Under the pieces are notes generated by a model, which saw nothing but the letters and a program-made list of their open reading frames with translations, had not been told where the DNA came from and did no database searches. A stretch of DNA of 64,000 bases, taken from contig NZ_CP030941.1 of NCBI RefSeq assembly GCF_036621415.1, positions 2,602,001-2,666,000 on the forward strand. The letters run 5' to 3'. The stretch comes from Nitratireductor thuwali. GTDB lineage: Bacteria > Pseudomonadota > Alphaproteobacteria > Rhizobiales > Rhizobiaceae. A program made the translations under genes and the position numbers. Numbering within the stretch: the first letter of the stretch is position 1; every line of letters begins with the position of its first letter. Shown here piece by piece: positions 44,173-52,058 of this stretch.

Positions 44173-44367
44173 TCAAGCAGGTGGTGCGACCGGCGCCCAC
44201 GGCCACCAGAACGCGACCGCGCCGAAATAGATAAGCACCAGCCAGAGGATCAGGAAGGCAAGCAGTATCCCACCGGGCCAGTATCCCCAATCCCGGCTAT
44301 AGGGGTAGGTCGGCAGTGCAGCGATCAACAGGACCAACAAGAGCAGCAGAATCCAAAAGCCCAACAT
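44173..44367 (-). CDS. DUF3309-like small membrane protein
   Basis: A 64-residue hydrophobic protein beginning MLGFWILLLLLVLLIAALPTYPYSRDWGYWPGG. The ALPxxPYSRxWGYxPxG motif between two membrane helices is typical of DUF3309, very small proteins common in Proteobacteria and without known function. It is upstream of ctaC on the same strand, 154 bases away, and may be separately transcribed. Confidence 0.75.
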   Translation of the reverse strand: MLGFWILLLLLVLLIAALPTYPYSRDWGYWPGGILLAFLILWLVLIYFGAVAFWWPWAPVAPPA

Positions 44368-44540
44368 AAAATGCCTCCACGAGTTTCGGTGCAGTGGTCC
44401 ATTTGGAACGCCAGCAAGGCGAGAACGTTCCTTGCAAGAGACGAGCGTCGGCTGCGTGAACTCGCGCTTGCAAGCGCTACACGGCGTGTAATGCGAAATA
44501 GCGGGATTGGTTCGGCATGGTGGAGGTCGTGGGTGCCGCG

Positions 44541-45011
44541 ATGAAAAAGCTCTATAAGACGGCGGCCTTGGTTTACTTCCTGATTGCCACCGTGACCCTT
44601 ATGGCTTCCGCTTTCCTATTGGTCGGACATGCCGTGTGGGAAGTTGCCAGCGGATTGTTCGCGGCCGAGAGCAACAGCATTGACCGGGTCCGCAGGACGC
44701 TGGATGGCATAGGCCTGATGATCATCGGCTTCGCCGTCGTCGAGACGGGGACCTTTATCGCGGAGGAAGAGCTTTTCCGCAAAAGGGAACTGCGCTCAAC
44801 CCGGGAATCCCGGCGCTCGATCACCAAATTCATCACCATCATCGTGATTGCCGCCAGTCTGGAGGCGCTGGTGATGGTCTTCAAGACCAGCCGCGAGGAC
44901 ATTCCTGCGGTCATCTATCCGGCGGCCCTGTTCGCATCGGCGATGATCGCGCTCGTGGCGCTGGGCGTATATCAGTGGCTATCCAGTCGCGTCGAGCGGG
45001 AGGGCGAGTAG
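44541..45011 (+). CDS. Hypothetical membrane protein, four helices
   Basis: A 156-residue protein with four hydrophobic segments (about residues 6-33, 55-75, 94-114 and 123-147). A charged patch (EEELFRKRELRSTRESRRS) between helices 2 and 3 should lie in the cytosol. ATG 44541 (MKKLYKTAAL) is favoured as the start of a normal membrane-protein N-terminus; ATG 44517 and GTG 44529 are in frame upstream. I do not recognise a characterised family. It is the only plus-strand gene between the oxidase and the SorB-like gene, with which it converges. Confidence 0.7.
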   Translation: MKKLYKTAALVYFLIATVTLMASAFLLVGHAVWEVASGLFAAESNSIDRVRRTLDGIGLMIIGFAVVETGTFIAEEELFRKRELRSTRESRRSITKFITIIVIAASLEALVMVFKTSREDIPAVIYPAALFASAMIALVALGVYQWLSSRVEREGE

Positions 45012-45035
45012 CAGCCGGAGGCCGCGGCTACATGA

Positions 45036-45368
45036 TCACTCGCCGGCGACCTCTGCGACGTACTCGGCCACGGCATCGATTTCCTCGTCGCTAAGCCTGT
45101 CTCCATAGGGCGGCATGCCATCTGCGCCACCGCGCACGACATTGCGCACCTGGTCCTCGGACGGCTGAAGGTTGTCCAGGTTAGGACCGACGCGGCCGGT
45201 GGCATCGGCGTCGGCCAGCGTGTGGCAGACCTGGCAGGCGGGCTCAGCGGAAGTGAAGACGCGCTTTCCCGCTTCGTCTCCCAAGCCGTCTCCCGCCCAG
45301 GCACCGGCCGACCAGAGGATTGCGAGCGCGCGCAAGGCGACGCGCCCGTGGCGATACGTCTTCGTCAT
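45036..45368 (-). CDS. SorB-like cytochrome c
   Basis: A 110-residue periplasmic mono-haem cytochrome with signal peptide (residues 1-25, WSAGAWA) and haem site C45-QVC-H49; GMPPYGDRLSDEEIDAVAEYVAEVAG provides the axial methionine and C-terminal helix. It directly follows the molybdopterin enzyme gene (47-base gap), the SorA-SorB order of sulfite dehydrogenases in which SorB takes electrons from the molybdenum/haem subunit. ATG 45368 has GGGAGAGC upstream. The frame is open far upstream but that part overlaps the SorA-like gene and is a shadow. Confidence 0.82.
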   Translation of the reverse strand: MTKTYRHGRVALRALAILWSAGAWAGDGLGDEAGKRVFTSAEPACQVCHTLADADATGRVGPNLDNLQPSEDQVRNVVRGGADGMPPYGDRLSDEEIDAVAEYVAEVAGE

Positions 45369-45415
45369 GAAGCTCTCCCAAGGCAGGCCGCCCCAAAGGG
45401 ACGGCCCACGACCGA

Positions 45416-46600
45416 TCAAACGACGGTCACGTCCACGGCAAGCGCGCGCCAGCCGCTGTAGTCGTATCCACGATGGTTGGGGGCCGTGACTTCCTCCTGC
45501 ACGGTTCCTTCCGCATCCGTGGCTCGGCTGGTCACCGTATAGGTGCCCGGCTCCAGCTCGGCCGACAGCACGAACGGGCGCCAGGAAAACCGGCCAAGGT
45601 CGGGTCCGAGAAGGCGGGCCTGCTGCCAGTTGTCGCCGCCATCGGTCGACACCTCGACGCTGTCCAATGCGTTGAAGCCGCCGAATGCAACCCCGTGGAT
45701 CTGCACGCGGCCGGTTCCCGCCTCGGCAAGCGGCCGGGTGACCCAGGACTTGACCTTCATCTCCCACATGGAGGGCTGGTCCGGCGCCCCGTCAACTCCG
45801 ACCGGGCGCACACGATAGCCCGTGCGCATGATCGCGGCGTCGCTTTCCTCCTCGGTAAAGGACACGCGCTTCACATATTTCACATTGTTTATGCCGTAGT
45901 AGCCGGGGACAATGACCCGAAGCGGCCCGCCGTGGGCCCGCGGTACCGGCTCGCCGTTCATTTCCCACGCAAGGATCGCATGCTCCACGGCGTGGTCCAC
46001 TGGTACCGAACGCTCGACCACAACCTGCTTAGCATCAATGCCCTCCGGCAACGTCTCTCCGCCGGTGCTGGTCATGAAATTGCGCCCGTCCTCAAGGCCG
46101 CCCAAAGCGTCTACCACATTGCGCACGGGGACACCGCTCCAAAGCAGGTTTCCTGCGGCACCGGTCAGCCACTGTGATCCACTGGTATCGTGATCGAAGA
46201 AGCCGCGTCCGTTGCCCGAGCACTGCAGAACCGTGGCGACCGTCTCCACGCCAAGGTCCTTAAGTTCGCCGACGGTGATCGAGCGCGGCTCGCGCACGCC
46301 TTCGATCGAGACTTCCCAGCTATCCCGGTCGGCAACCCTGTCCTCGTCTGGTGATGGCAGATTGTTGCGCAGGTACAGAACGTCCTTCGAAGTGATGCCG
46401 CTGGTACCGATTGCCCCACGCTCCGTCTCGACGGTGAACTCGGTGTGCACGATTGTGGAATCGGGATCCTTCCAGTCCACCACTTCCGGCAAGGGCCCTT
46501 CGTCCTGTGCCCATGCAGGATTCGCGGAGCGCGACAACGCCGATGCACCTGCGGTTCCGGCAACTGCGACCAGGAAATGGCGGCGGGGAATGGTAAGCAT
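45416..46600 (-). CDS. SorA-like molybdopterin sulfite dehydrogenase
   Basis: A 394-residue sulfite-oxidase-family enzyme. A Tat-type signal (RRHFLVAVAGTAGASALS) sends it folded to the periplasm. The molybdopterin domain has the molybdenum-ligating C127 in VLQCSGNGRGFF, and VPRAHGGPLRVIVPGYYGINNVKYVKRV; the C-terminal Mo-co dimerisation domain starts near residue 290 (VKSWVTRPLAEAGTGRVQIHGVAFGG). It probably oxidises sulfite to sulfate and hands electrons to the SorB-like cytochrome encoded next. ATG 46600 has GGGAGGA upstream. A related non-sulfite substrate cannot be excluded. Confidence 0.87.
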   Translation of the reverse strand: MLTIPRRHFLVAVAGTAGASALSRSANPAWAQDEGPLPEVVDWKDPDSTIVHTEFTVETERGAIGTSGITSKDVLYLRNNLPSPDEDRVADRDSWEVSIEGVREPRSITVGELKDLGVETVATVLQCSGNGRGFFDHDTSGSQWLTGAAGNLLWSGVPVRNVVDALGGLEDGRNFMTSTGGETLPEGIDAKQVVVERSVPVDHAVEHAILAWEMNGEPVPRAHGGPLRVIVPGYYGINNVKYVKRVSFTEEESDAAIMRTGYRVRPVGVDGAPDQPSMWEMKVKSWVTRPLAEAGTGRVQIHGVAFGGFNALDSVEVSTDGGDNWQQARLLGPDLGRFSWRPFVLSAELEPGTYTVTSRATDAEGTVQEEVTAPNHRGYDYSGWRALAVDVTVV

Positions 46601-46842
46601 GAGTTTTCCTCCCTTTGCTTGCAATGCCGGTCGGGCGAACCCGGCAGCGCAGCAGGTCTCCGCAGATCGTGTCGGCTACCCGACCTGCGAAAGCCAACCG
46701 GTTGCCGCGTGCATTTGTTCCTGAAACAGGATCGAAAGGTGGAAGGGGAGGCGACGGCCATACTTGCGCGTTCCACTTCCGCCGTCCAATGGTTCATCTG
46801 CCGCGACTGCGCAACCGGAGGACCAGCGTGTCGAGCGGATTG

Positions 46843-49359
46843 TCAGAAGACATAGCGGTCCCAGCTTCCATAATGTTCGTTGCTCCGCGTTCCGCGTGGC
46901 AAGCTGAGCGTGATCACGAGAAGGCCGCAGATCACGTCGTTCCAGGCCGCCCCGGCAGCCGCGCCCGAAAGCATCCATGGCGCTGCGATGAGCCAGAGGC
47001 CGAACAGAACGTTCAGGAACCGCAGCGGCCGGGCGACCTCCGCCATGGCGATTACCGCGACAGTGATGATCATCGCTCCCACCAGATGATCACTGTCGGC
47101 AACGCCGCCTTCCGCACCGAACATGAGGCGGGAGAACATGAGCCAGGCGCCGAGGACGGAGCTGGCGACCAGCGTCCAGGGCACGGTGACGCCCCACACG
47201 GACGCTTCAGCCTGCTTCCTCAAGGGGTCACCGAACCGGGCACGCTCATCCACCTTGCCTCCGGTGTCCGGTCCGCCCTGCAGGAACGTGCGGATCAGCG
47301 GCCGGCCGGCACGCTGGCTGCGCATCATGTACTGACCCATGGCCACGACCTCGTCGACCGTCAGCGGGATCATCACCAGCATGGCGAAAGCGGCGATCAG
47401 GCAGAGCGTGCAATAGGTGCCTATCATGATCGGCTGGATTACGATGAAGAAGATCGAAACACCACCGAGCGGCACCACGAGAATGAAGAAGAATGCGACC
47501 ATCCAGGGCATTGTGCGCCAGCGCTTGGAGGAGCCCATGACGCCCATCAGCGCCTCGATCATGTAGCTCGTGGCTCCCAGCCCGGCGTCCGGTATCGGCC
47601 AGGCGCGCGAAACGTCGGAGGTGATGATGTGCTCGGTCCCGTTCTGCGTGCCGCGGCCGGAGAAGAACGGCTCCCATATGTGATCGATATGCCCCAGCTG
47701 GTAGGCGGCAAGGTAGCGGGCGATGAAGAAACCAAACAGGCCGAGCGCGATGATCGGCAGGCGCTGCAGCCAGGAAGAGGGCGAGTAGGTCCAGCCGGCC
47801 GGGACGTCGTTCTCGTCCATCATGCCTTCATGGCTCATACCCGGCATCATCGGCACCAGCACCGAGAAGGCAATGGCCAGCGCGCCGACGATGGTGTCGT
47901 TGGCATAGGCTGCCGCACTGGGCGTCCAGAAGAAGAGCGGCGCGAAGAGGAGCCACAGGCCGACGACCGTCGTGCCCCACTGCGCCCATTTGAACCTGGA
48001 GTTCAGAGCGAGTGAGCCGAACAGGATCAGGAGAAGCCCGCAGGCGATCTGGTTCCAGCCGGTGATGGCGTTGCGCAGCGCCGGCTCCCACAGGCCGCGC
48101 TCCTGCGTGACGTCGCGCGCCGCATTGCCGGCCATCTCCGGGTTGAACAGCCCGAACTGGAACGGGCTCGTCAGCAGCCAGGCACCGAGCGCGATGACGA
48201 GAAAATGCACCCACAGCATATGCAGCCGCATGTCGGCCATCCTGCGCATGTGCTCGTGCATGGCCTTGCCGCTATGTCCGGTGTGCCCGGTCGGGCGCTG
48301 GCCGGCAACCTTGGATGCATTCAGCTTGTTCGCCCGGTACCAGCCGGCGGGATCGGCCTTCAGAGCCTCGATCATTCTGGGCAGTGTTTCGCGGAGCGAG
48401 CGTCTCGGCTCCCAGTCGAGCAGCGTCTTTGCGCGGGTGACATCGAGCGCGTAGTGGTCGTCGGCGATGTCGACCATCCACGGCTTGATGAATGGATCCT
48501 CGTCCAGCACTTCCTCTTCCACCCAGGCGCCGGTCTTGGCGAGAGTCTTTGGAACCGGCCAGGTCTCCCACGGCTCGCCGTGGATCAGCAGACCGATCTC
48601 GCGCTGCATCTCGCCGTAGCCGATCGCTTCCGGCTCACCCAAAAGGAGTGGCAGCTCGGCCGGGAGCTCCTTGCGCCGCTCGACGAGCTTCAGCATTCCC
48701 TCTGCCAAGTCGTCGACATGGAGAAAGGACTGGCCGGTTTCGAGGTCGCCCGGATAGACGCGGGCCTTCGGATTCCGCTCGTAGATGCGGGAGATCTGGT
48801 GGGCAAGGAAAGTATTGCTGCACCGGTCGTCGTACACGCCGGCCGGCCGAAGATAGACGACGGGGATGCTCCCGCGCCTTTGCCGTATCATCTGCTCGGT
48901 CTTAACTTTCGATGCGCGATAGGGCAGCTTGGGATCAAGCGGACGGCTTTCATCGATCCTTTCACCGGGCCTGGCGGCCTCGTGCACAAGCATCGTGCTG
49001 GCGAACACGAACTGCTCGACCTCGAAGCGCTGGAGCGCGTCCAGGAGGCGTCCGGTACCACCCACCGTGATCTCGTCATACTTGGGATCCGGCTCCCCCG
49101 TGAGATCGAAATAGGCGGCGAGATGGACAACGGATGCGATGCGGTCTCCGGCATGCTCGCGCACGCGTTCGAACGCTTCCTTCACGCTGCTGTCCGAGGT
49201 GAGATCGATCTCGACGAACAGGTCCGGCTCCGGCCCGCCTTTCGCGGCCTTCAGGTCGAGCGAGATGACGTCGAATTGTCCGCGAAGCCTCGCGATAAGC
49301 GCGCGGCCAAGAAACCCGCTACCGCCAGTGATGATTACCGTGTCTCGCTTTTCCGCCAT
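46843..49359 (-). CDS. Fusion of extended SDR, SPW-repeat and VKOR-like membrane modules
   Basis: An 838-residue protein. Residues 1 to about 335 are an extended short-chain dehydrogenase/NAD-dependent epimerase: TGGSGFLG (11-18), VVHLAAYFDL, S121 and Y147-xxx-K151, RPAGVYDDRC and FLHVDDLAEGM. From about 380 the chain is membrane-bound: an SPW-like module (LGAWLLTSPF ... WNQIACGLLLILFGSLAL, about 385-505), a region resembling vitamin K epoxide reductase with C650-TL-C653 in a helix (GTYCTLCLIAAFAML), and a second SPW-like module (about 730-822, WLIAAPWMLSG). The start ATG 49359 has AAGGAG upstream. Such a protein could couple nucleotide-dependent chemistry to membrane thiol/quinone redox; function unknown. 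It lies upstream of the sulfite dehydrogenase genes on the same strand. Confidence 0.75.
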   Translation of the reverse strand: MAEKRDTVIITGGSGFLGRALIARLRGQFDVISLDLKAAKGGPEPDLFVEIDLTSDSSVKEAFERVREHAGDRIASVVHLAAYFDLTGEPDPKYDEITVGGTGRLLDALQRFEVEQFVFASTMLVHEAARPGERIDESRPLDPKLPYRASKVKTEQMIRQRRGSIPVVYLRPAGVYDDRCSNTFLAHQISRIYERNPKARVYPGDLETGQSFLHVDDLAEGMLKLVERRKELPAELPLLLGEPEAIGYGEMQREIGLLIHGEPWETWPVPKTLAKTGAWVEEEVLDEDPFIKPWMVDIADDHYALDVTRAKTLLDWEPRRSLRETLPRMIEALKADPAGWYRANKLNASKVAGQRPTGHTGHSGKAMHEHMRRMADMRLHMLWVHFLVIALGAWLLTSPFQFGLFNPEMAGNAARDVTQERGLWEPALRNAITGWNQIACGLLLILFGSLALNSRFKWAQWGTTVVGLWLLFAPLFFWTPSAAAYANDTIVGALAIAFSVLVPMMPGMSHEGMMDENDVPAGWTYSPSSWLQRLPIIALGLFGFFIARYLAAYQLGHIDHIWEPFFSGRGTQNGTEHIITSDVSRAWPIPDAGLGATSYMIEALMGVMGSSKRWRTMPWMVAFFFILVVPLGGVSIFFIVIQPIMIGTYCTLCLIAAFAMLVMIPLTVDEVVAMGQYMMRSQRAGRPLIRTFLQGGPDTGGKVDERARFGDPLRKQAEASVWGVTVPWTLVASSVLGAWLMFSRLMFGAEGGVADSDHLVGAMIITVAVIAMAEVARPLRFLNVLFGLWLIAAPWMLSGAAAGAAWNDVICGLLVITLSLPRGTRSNEHYGSWDRYVF

Positions 49360-49469
49360 CTTTGCTCCTTCGGACGGCAAGCCATGTCAGACTCGGGCCG
49401 TTTGCCCTCGACTGGAGCGGCGTGCGTCCGCATGGATACACCAGGGCGCTCCATCTCTTTGTTATCACT

Positions 49470-49513
49470 GCATTTTTGCCGACGTCAGGTGATCCGTCCG
49501 ACTGCAAAAATGC
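49470..49513. promoter_or_regulatory. Long inverted repeat upstream of the SDR-SPW fusion gene
   Basis: GCATTTTTGC (49470-49479) is perfectly repeated in inverted form as GCAAAAATGC (49504-49513) across 24 bases. It lies 111 bases upstream of the fusion gene start and downstream of the Hen1 gene. The loop is too long and T-runs are inside the arms, so it looks more like a two-site operator than a terminator. Confidence 0.4.
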
Positions 49514-49588
49514 CACAGGATCGGCAGCTCCTGTCGCCGGTTGCCTCCGTCGAGAACTCGAATGCGGCTGAGGTGTTCCAGATCGACT

Positions 49589-50239
49589 CTAGGCAGAGCT
49601 CGCCATTGTCGAAAGCCCTTTGGGCGGTTCCTGGCCGGAAACGGGGGTCGTTTGGAACACCGCCATCTGGCTGGCGCCGCCGAGAGAAGGATGACTGCCG
49701 GCAATGTCGCTGCAGGCGGCGGAATATCCGTTGCGGGCGGCAACGCCATGCGTCCAGCGCCGGAAACGCTCGCGGTCCCACTCGAAGCGATGGTCGGGGT
49801 GGCGGTATCTGCGAGGCGGCACGCCGAGCAGCGGATTGAACTCTGCATTTGGAGTCGTGATCACCACGGTTGCCGGCTGCATTTCGGCGAAAACGGCGCG
49901 TTCAAGGGTCGACAGCCGGCCCGGTTCGATATGCTCGATCGTTTCAATCAATACGGCGCAGTCGAAACCGATGAGCGCGTGCGCTCCCTCCGTTAATGAG
50001 CCCTGGATGAGGTCGACCTGCGCATGAAGCCTGTCCAGGCGCGCCAGCCGCTGACGGAGTCGGCCAAGAGACGCTTCACACAGATCGACACCGACAATCC
50101 GCTGGATCTGCGGCTCCACCGCCAGGCGTGTGAGAAAGTCACCGTCGCCGCATCCAAGATCGAGCACGGTGCCGGCGCAGCACTGCCGAACGACTGCAAT
50201 TGCTGCATTCAGCCGCTGCTCGTGCAGCCAGTTCGTCAT
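49589..50239 (-). CDS. Hen1-type RNA 3'-end 2'-O-methyltransferase domain, stand-alone
   Basis: A 216-residue SAM methyltransferase. The SAM motif is VLDLGCGDGDFL (residues 25-36). The Hen1 metal-site pattern is present: E99, E102 and H103 in LIETIEHIEP, and H150 in RHPDHRFEW, with VVITTPNAEFNPLL between. This matches the C-terminal domain of bacterial Hen1, which methylates the 2'-OH of the 3' nucleotide of RNA, normally in a Pnkp-Hen1 RNA repair operon. The usual N-terminal ligase-contacting half (about 200 residues) is absent and no Pnkp gene is in view. It follows the S10 peptidase gene by 31 bases on the same strand. Confidence 0.8.
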   Translation of the reverse strand: MTNWLHEQRLNAAIAVVRQCCAGTVLDLGCGDGDFLTRLAVEPQIQRIVGVDLCEASLGRLRQRLARLDRLHAQVDLIQGSLTEGAHALIGFDCAVLIETIEHIEPGRLSTLERAVFAEMQPATVVITTPNAEFNPLLGVPPRRYRHPDHRFEWDRERFRRWTHGVAARNGYSAACSDIAGSHPSLGGASQMAVFQTTPVSGQEPPKGLSTMASSA

Positions 50240-50270
50240 GCGCCACCTTCCTTTCCCGAAGGCATCCGCA

Positions 50271-51782
50271 TCAGGGCGAAAGTCTGGCGGGGTAGAGCTG
50301 GGAGGCCGCCTCTTTCAGCGCCCGCCGGCTATCCGCCCTGAAATACATCATGTGCCCTCCCTCCAGCACTTCGATGCGGATAGGCTGAGTGCCGCCAAGG
50401 GACGGAACTTGCTCCACCAGATAGCGCGACGTCATGTAGGGCGTAACGAGGTCGGTATAGCCGTGGACTATCAGTACATCGAGCTCCGGGTTCAGCGCGC
50501 GGGCCTGCTGAAGGTCATCCATGACGCCGGCATACCCCTGACGCGAGGGGCTCGTTCCATAGTCCCAGGAACGGCTGATCTCACGGTTGAGGAGCCGGTA
50601 GCTCATCTCCGTTCGGAAATTGAGCTCGTTGCGCGCATAGCTGACGAAGGCCGAGGTGAGCACGGGTATGCTGCGGTCGAGCACGGGATCAGGCCCGGCG
50701 TTTCGCGCGCTTTGCGGGGCGATGTCCGCCGCCCGGATCATGCCGTCATAGGCGCTGAGGGTCATGCCTTCCTGATGCGCGAATTCCTTGGCGAAAAGCG
50801 GTGCCGGGATCCGCGCAAAGTTTCGCCTGACGAGATCGGAAGGCAGGCCGGTAATCTCCGCCACCCGCTCGCTGGCCAGCCGCCCGCCATGCTCAAGGCC
50901 GCGGGCCAGCGCGGCAAGATAGTCGCCGAGCGCATAGCGTTCGATCTCCGCCAGTTGCGCCCGCAAGGCATGACCGGCGACGCCTTCGCTGAGGAGGCGC
51001 ACTGCCGCCAACGACGGAAGTCCGAGCGCCCAGTGCAGCAGCTCGAATTCGTCAGGCCGCACGAGCAAGAATTCGAGTGCCGGCGATATCAGCACGATGC
51101 CGGCCGGAGTGATGCCGACATCCTCCTGAAGCGTCCTGGCAAGCAGCGCCACCCGGAACCCGCCATAGCTTTCGCCGACGAGAAACACCGGCGACTGGGT
51201 GCGGCCGGCCTGTGCCAGGTACAGCCTTATGAACGCGCCCATTGACGCGGCGTCCTGGCTGACACCCCAGAAATCGCTCGGCTTTTCGCCGGGCGCGGCA
51301 CGGCTGTATCCCGTTCCGACCGGATCGACGAAGACCAGATCGGTCATATCGAGCCAGGCGTCCGGATTGTCGATCAGCGTCTGGGGCGGAGGGAGGAATT
51401 CTCCGTTCGCTGCGGTCGCGATAATGCGCGGGCCGAGCGCGCCGAGATGCAGATAGGCCGAAGCTGCTCCCGGACCGCCGTTGAACACGAAGGTGACGGG
51501 ACGTTTGGGATCGGCCATGGCCTGCCCGGAGCGGAGCGTATAGGCGACGTAGAACACCTCCGCGGTAACGTCACCCGTTCCCGATAACAGCGACAGAGTG
51601 CCGGCCTTCGCCTGATACTCAAGCACGCGCTCATCGATCGTCGTCGAATGCCGGGTCGTCTTCGGGGCTGGGAGAAGCGACAACACGCCGCCGGAAGGCG
51701 CGGCCCGTTGGGCGTCCTCCGCCTGTCCCGCATGAAGGCTGCTGACCAGAAGCAGCAGGACAAAGACCGATATGAACCGCAT
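50271..51782 (-). CDS. S10 family serine carboxypeptidase
   Basis: A 503-residue secreted peptidase with signal peptide (residues 1-20, LLLVSSLHAGQA). The S10 features are FVFNGGPGAASAYLHLG (oxyanion hole, residues 98-114), nucleophile S205 in LVGESYGGFR, aspartate in VLIVHGYTDLVTPY and histidine in VLEGGHMMYFR near the C-terminus. It releases C-terminal residues from peptides in the periplasm or outside. ATG 51782 has GGAGGGG upstream; the open extension before it is not counted. It is probably the first gene of a two-gene transcript with the Hen1-type methyltransferase, an odd pairing that suggests no common function. Confidence 0.9.
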   Translation of the reverse strand: MRFISVFVLLLLVSSLHAGQAEDAQRAAPSGGVLSLLPAPKTTRHSTTIDERVLEYQAKAGTLSLLSGTGDVTAEVFYVAYTLRSGQAMADPKRPVTFVFNGGPGAASAYLHLGALGPRIIATAANGEFLPPPQTLIDNPDAWLDMTDLVFVDPVGTGYSRAAPGEKPSDFWGVSQDAASMGAFIRLYLAQAGRTQSPVFLVGESYGGFRVALLARTLQEDVGITPAGIVLISPALEFLLVRPDEFELLHWALGLPSLAAVRLLSEGVAGHALRAQLAEIERYALGDYLAALARGLEHGGRLASERVAEITGLPSDLVRRNFARIPAPLFAKEFAHQEGMTLSAYDGMIRAADIAPQSARNAGPDPVLDRSIPVLTSAFVSYARNELNFRTEMSYRLLNREISRSWDYGTSPSRQGYAGVMDDLQQARALNPELDVLIVHGYTDLVTPYMTSRYLVEQVPSLGGTQPIRIEVLEGGHMMYFRADSRRALKEAASQLYPARLSP

Positions 51783-51989
51783 GTCCCCTCCGTGGCGAGT
51801 GTTCAAGTTACATGACGCTGTCGCGCCCGAAGTCAAACCGGCCCCGCAAGGCCCGCTCATAAAAAGCTCTGCCGGCCAACTCCGGCTTAAATCGGCCTCA
51901 TAGCGGAGCTATCTGCCGATCTGGCCGTAAACACTAGATCAGTTCACGGTTTCACAGAAACGCCAAACTAGTCTAACCATTTGATTTCA

Positions 51990-52041
51990 CGCAATTCCGG
52001 ACGGAGAACCGGCTTCCACTTTTCCTGGAATTTGGAATTGC
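51990..52041. repeat. Rhizobiales-type palindromic repeat, second family
   Basis: The segment starts CGCAATTCCGGACGGAGAAC and ends GGAATTTGGAATTGC, with inverted ends CGCAATTCC / GGAATTGC and a central CCGGCTTCCACTTTTCC. It matches from memory a common intergenic palindrome of Rhizobium and Mesorhizobium whose core resembles the repeats at 5286 and 11913 but whose ends differ. It lies in the 276-base divergent gap between the S10 peptidase and lipid kinase genes; no other clear element is seen there. Confidence 0.6.
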
Positions 52042-52058
52042 TTCAATAGAGAAGGCTC

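Noticed and set aside
49480..49503. Reading the 49470-49513 inverted repeat as a Rho-independent terminator
   Set aside because: A 24-base loop and T/A runs inside the arms do not fit a terminator hairpin followed by a T-run.
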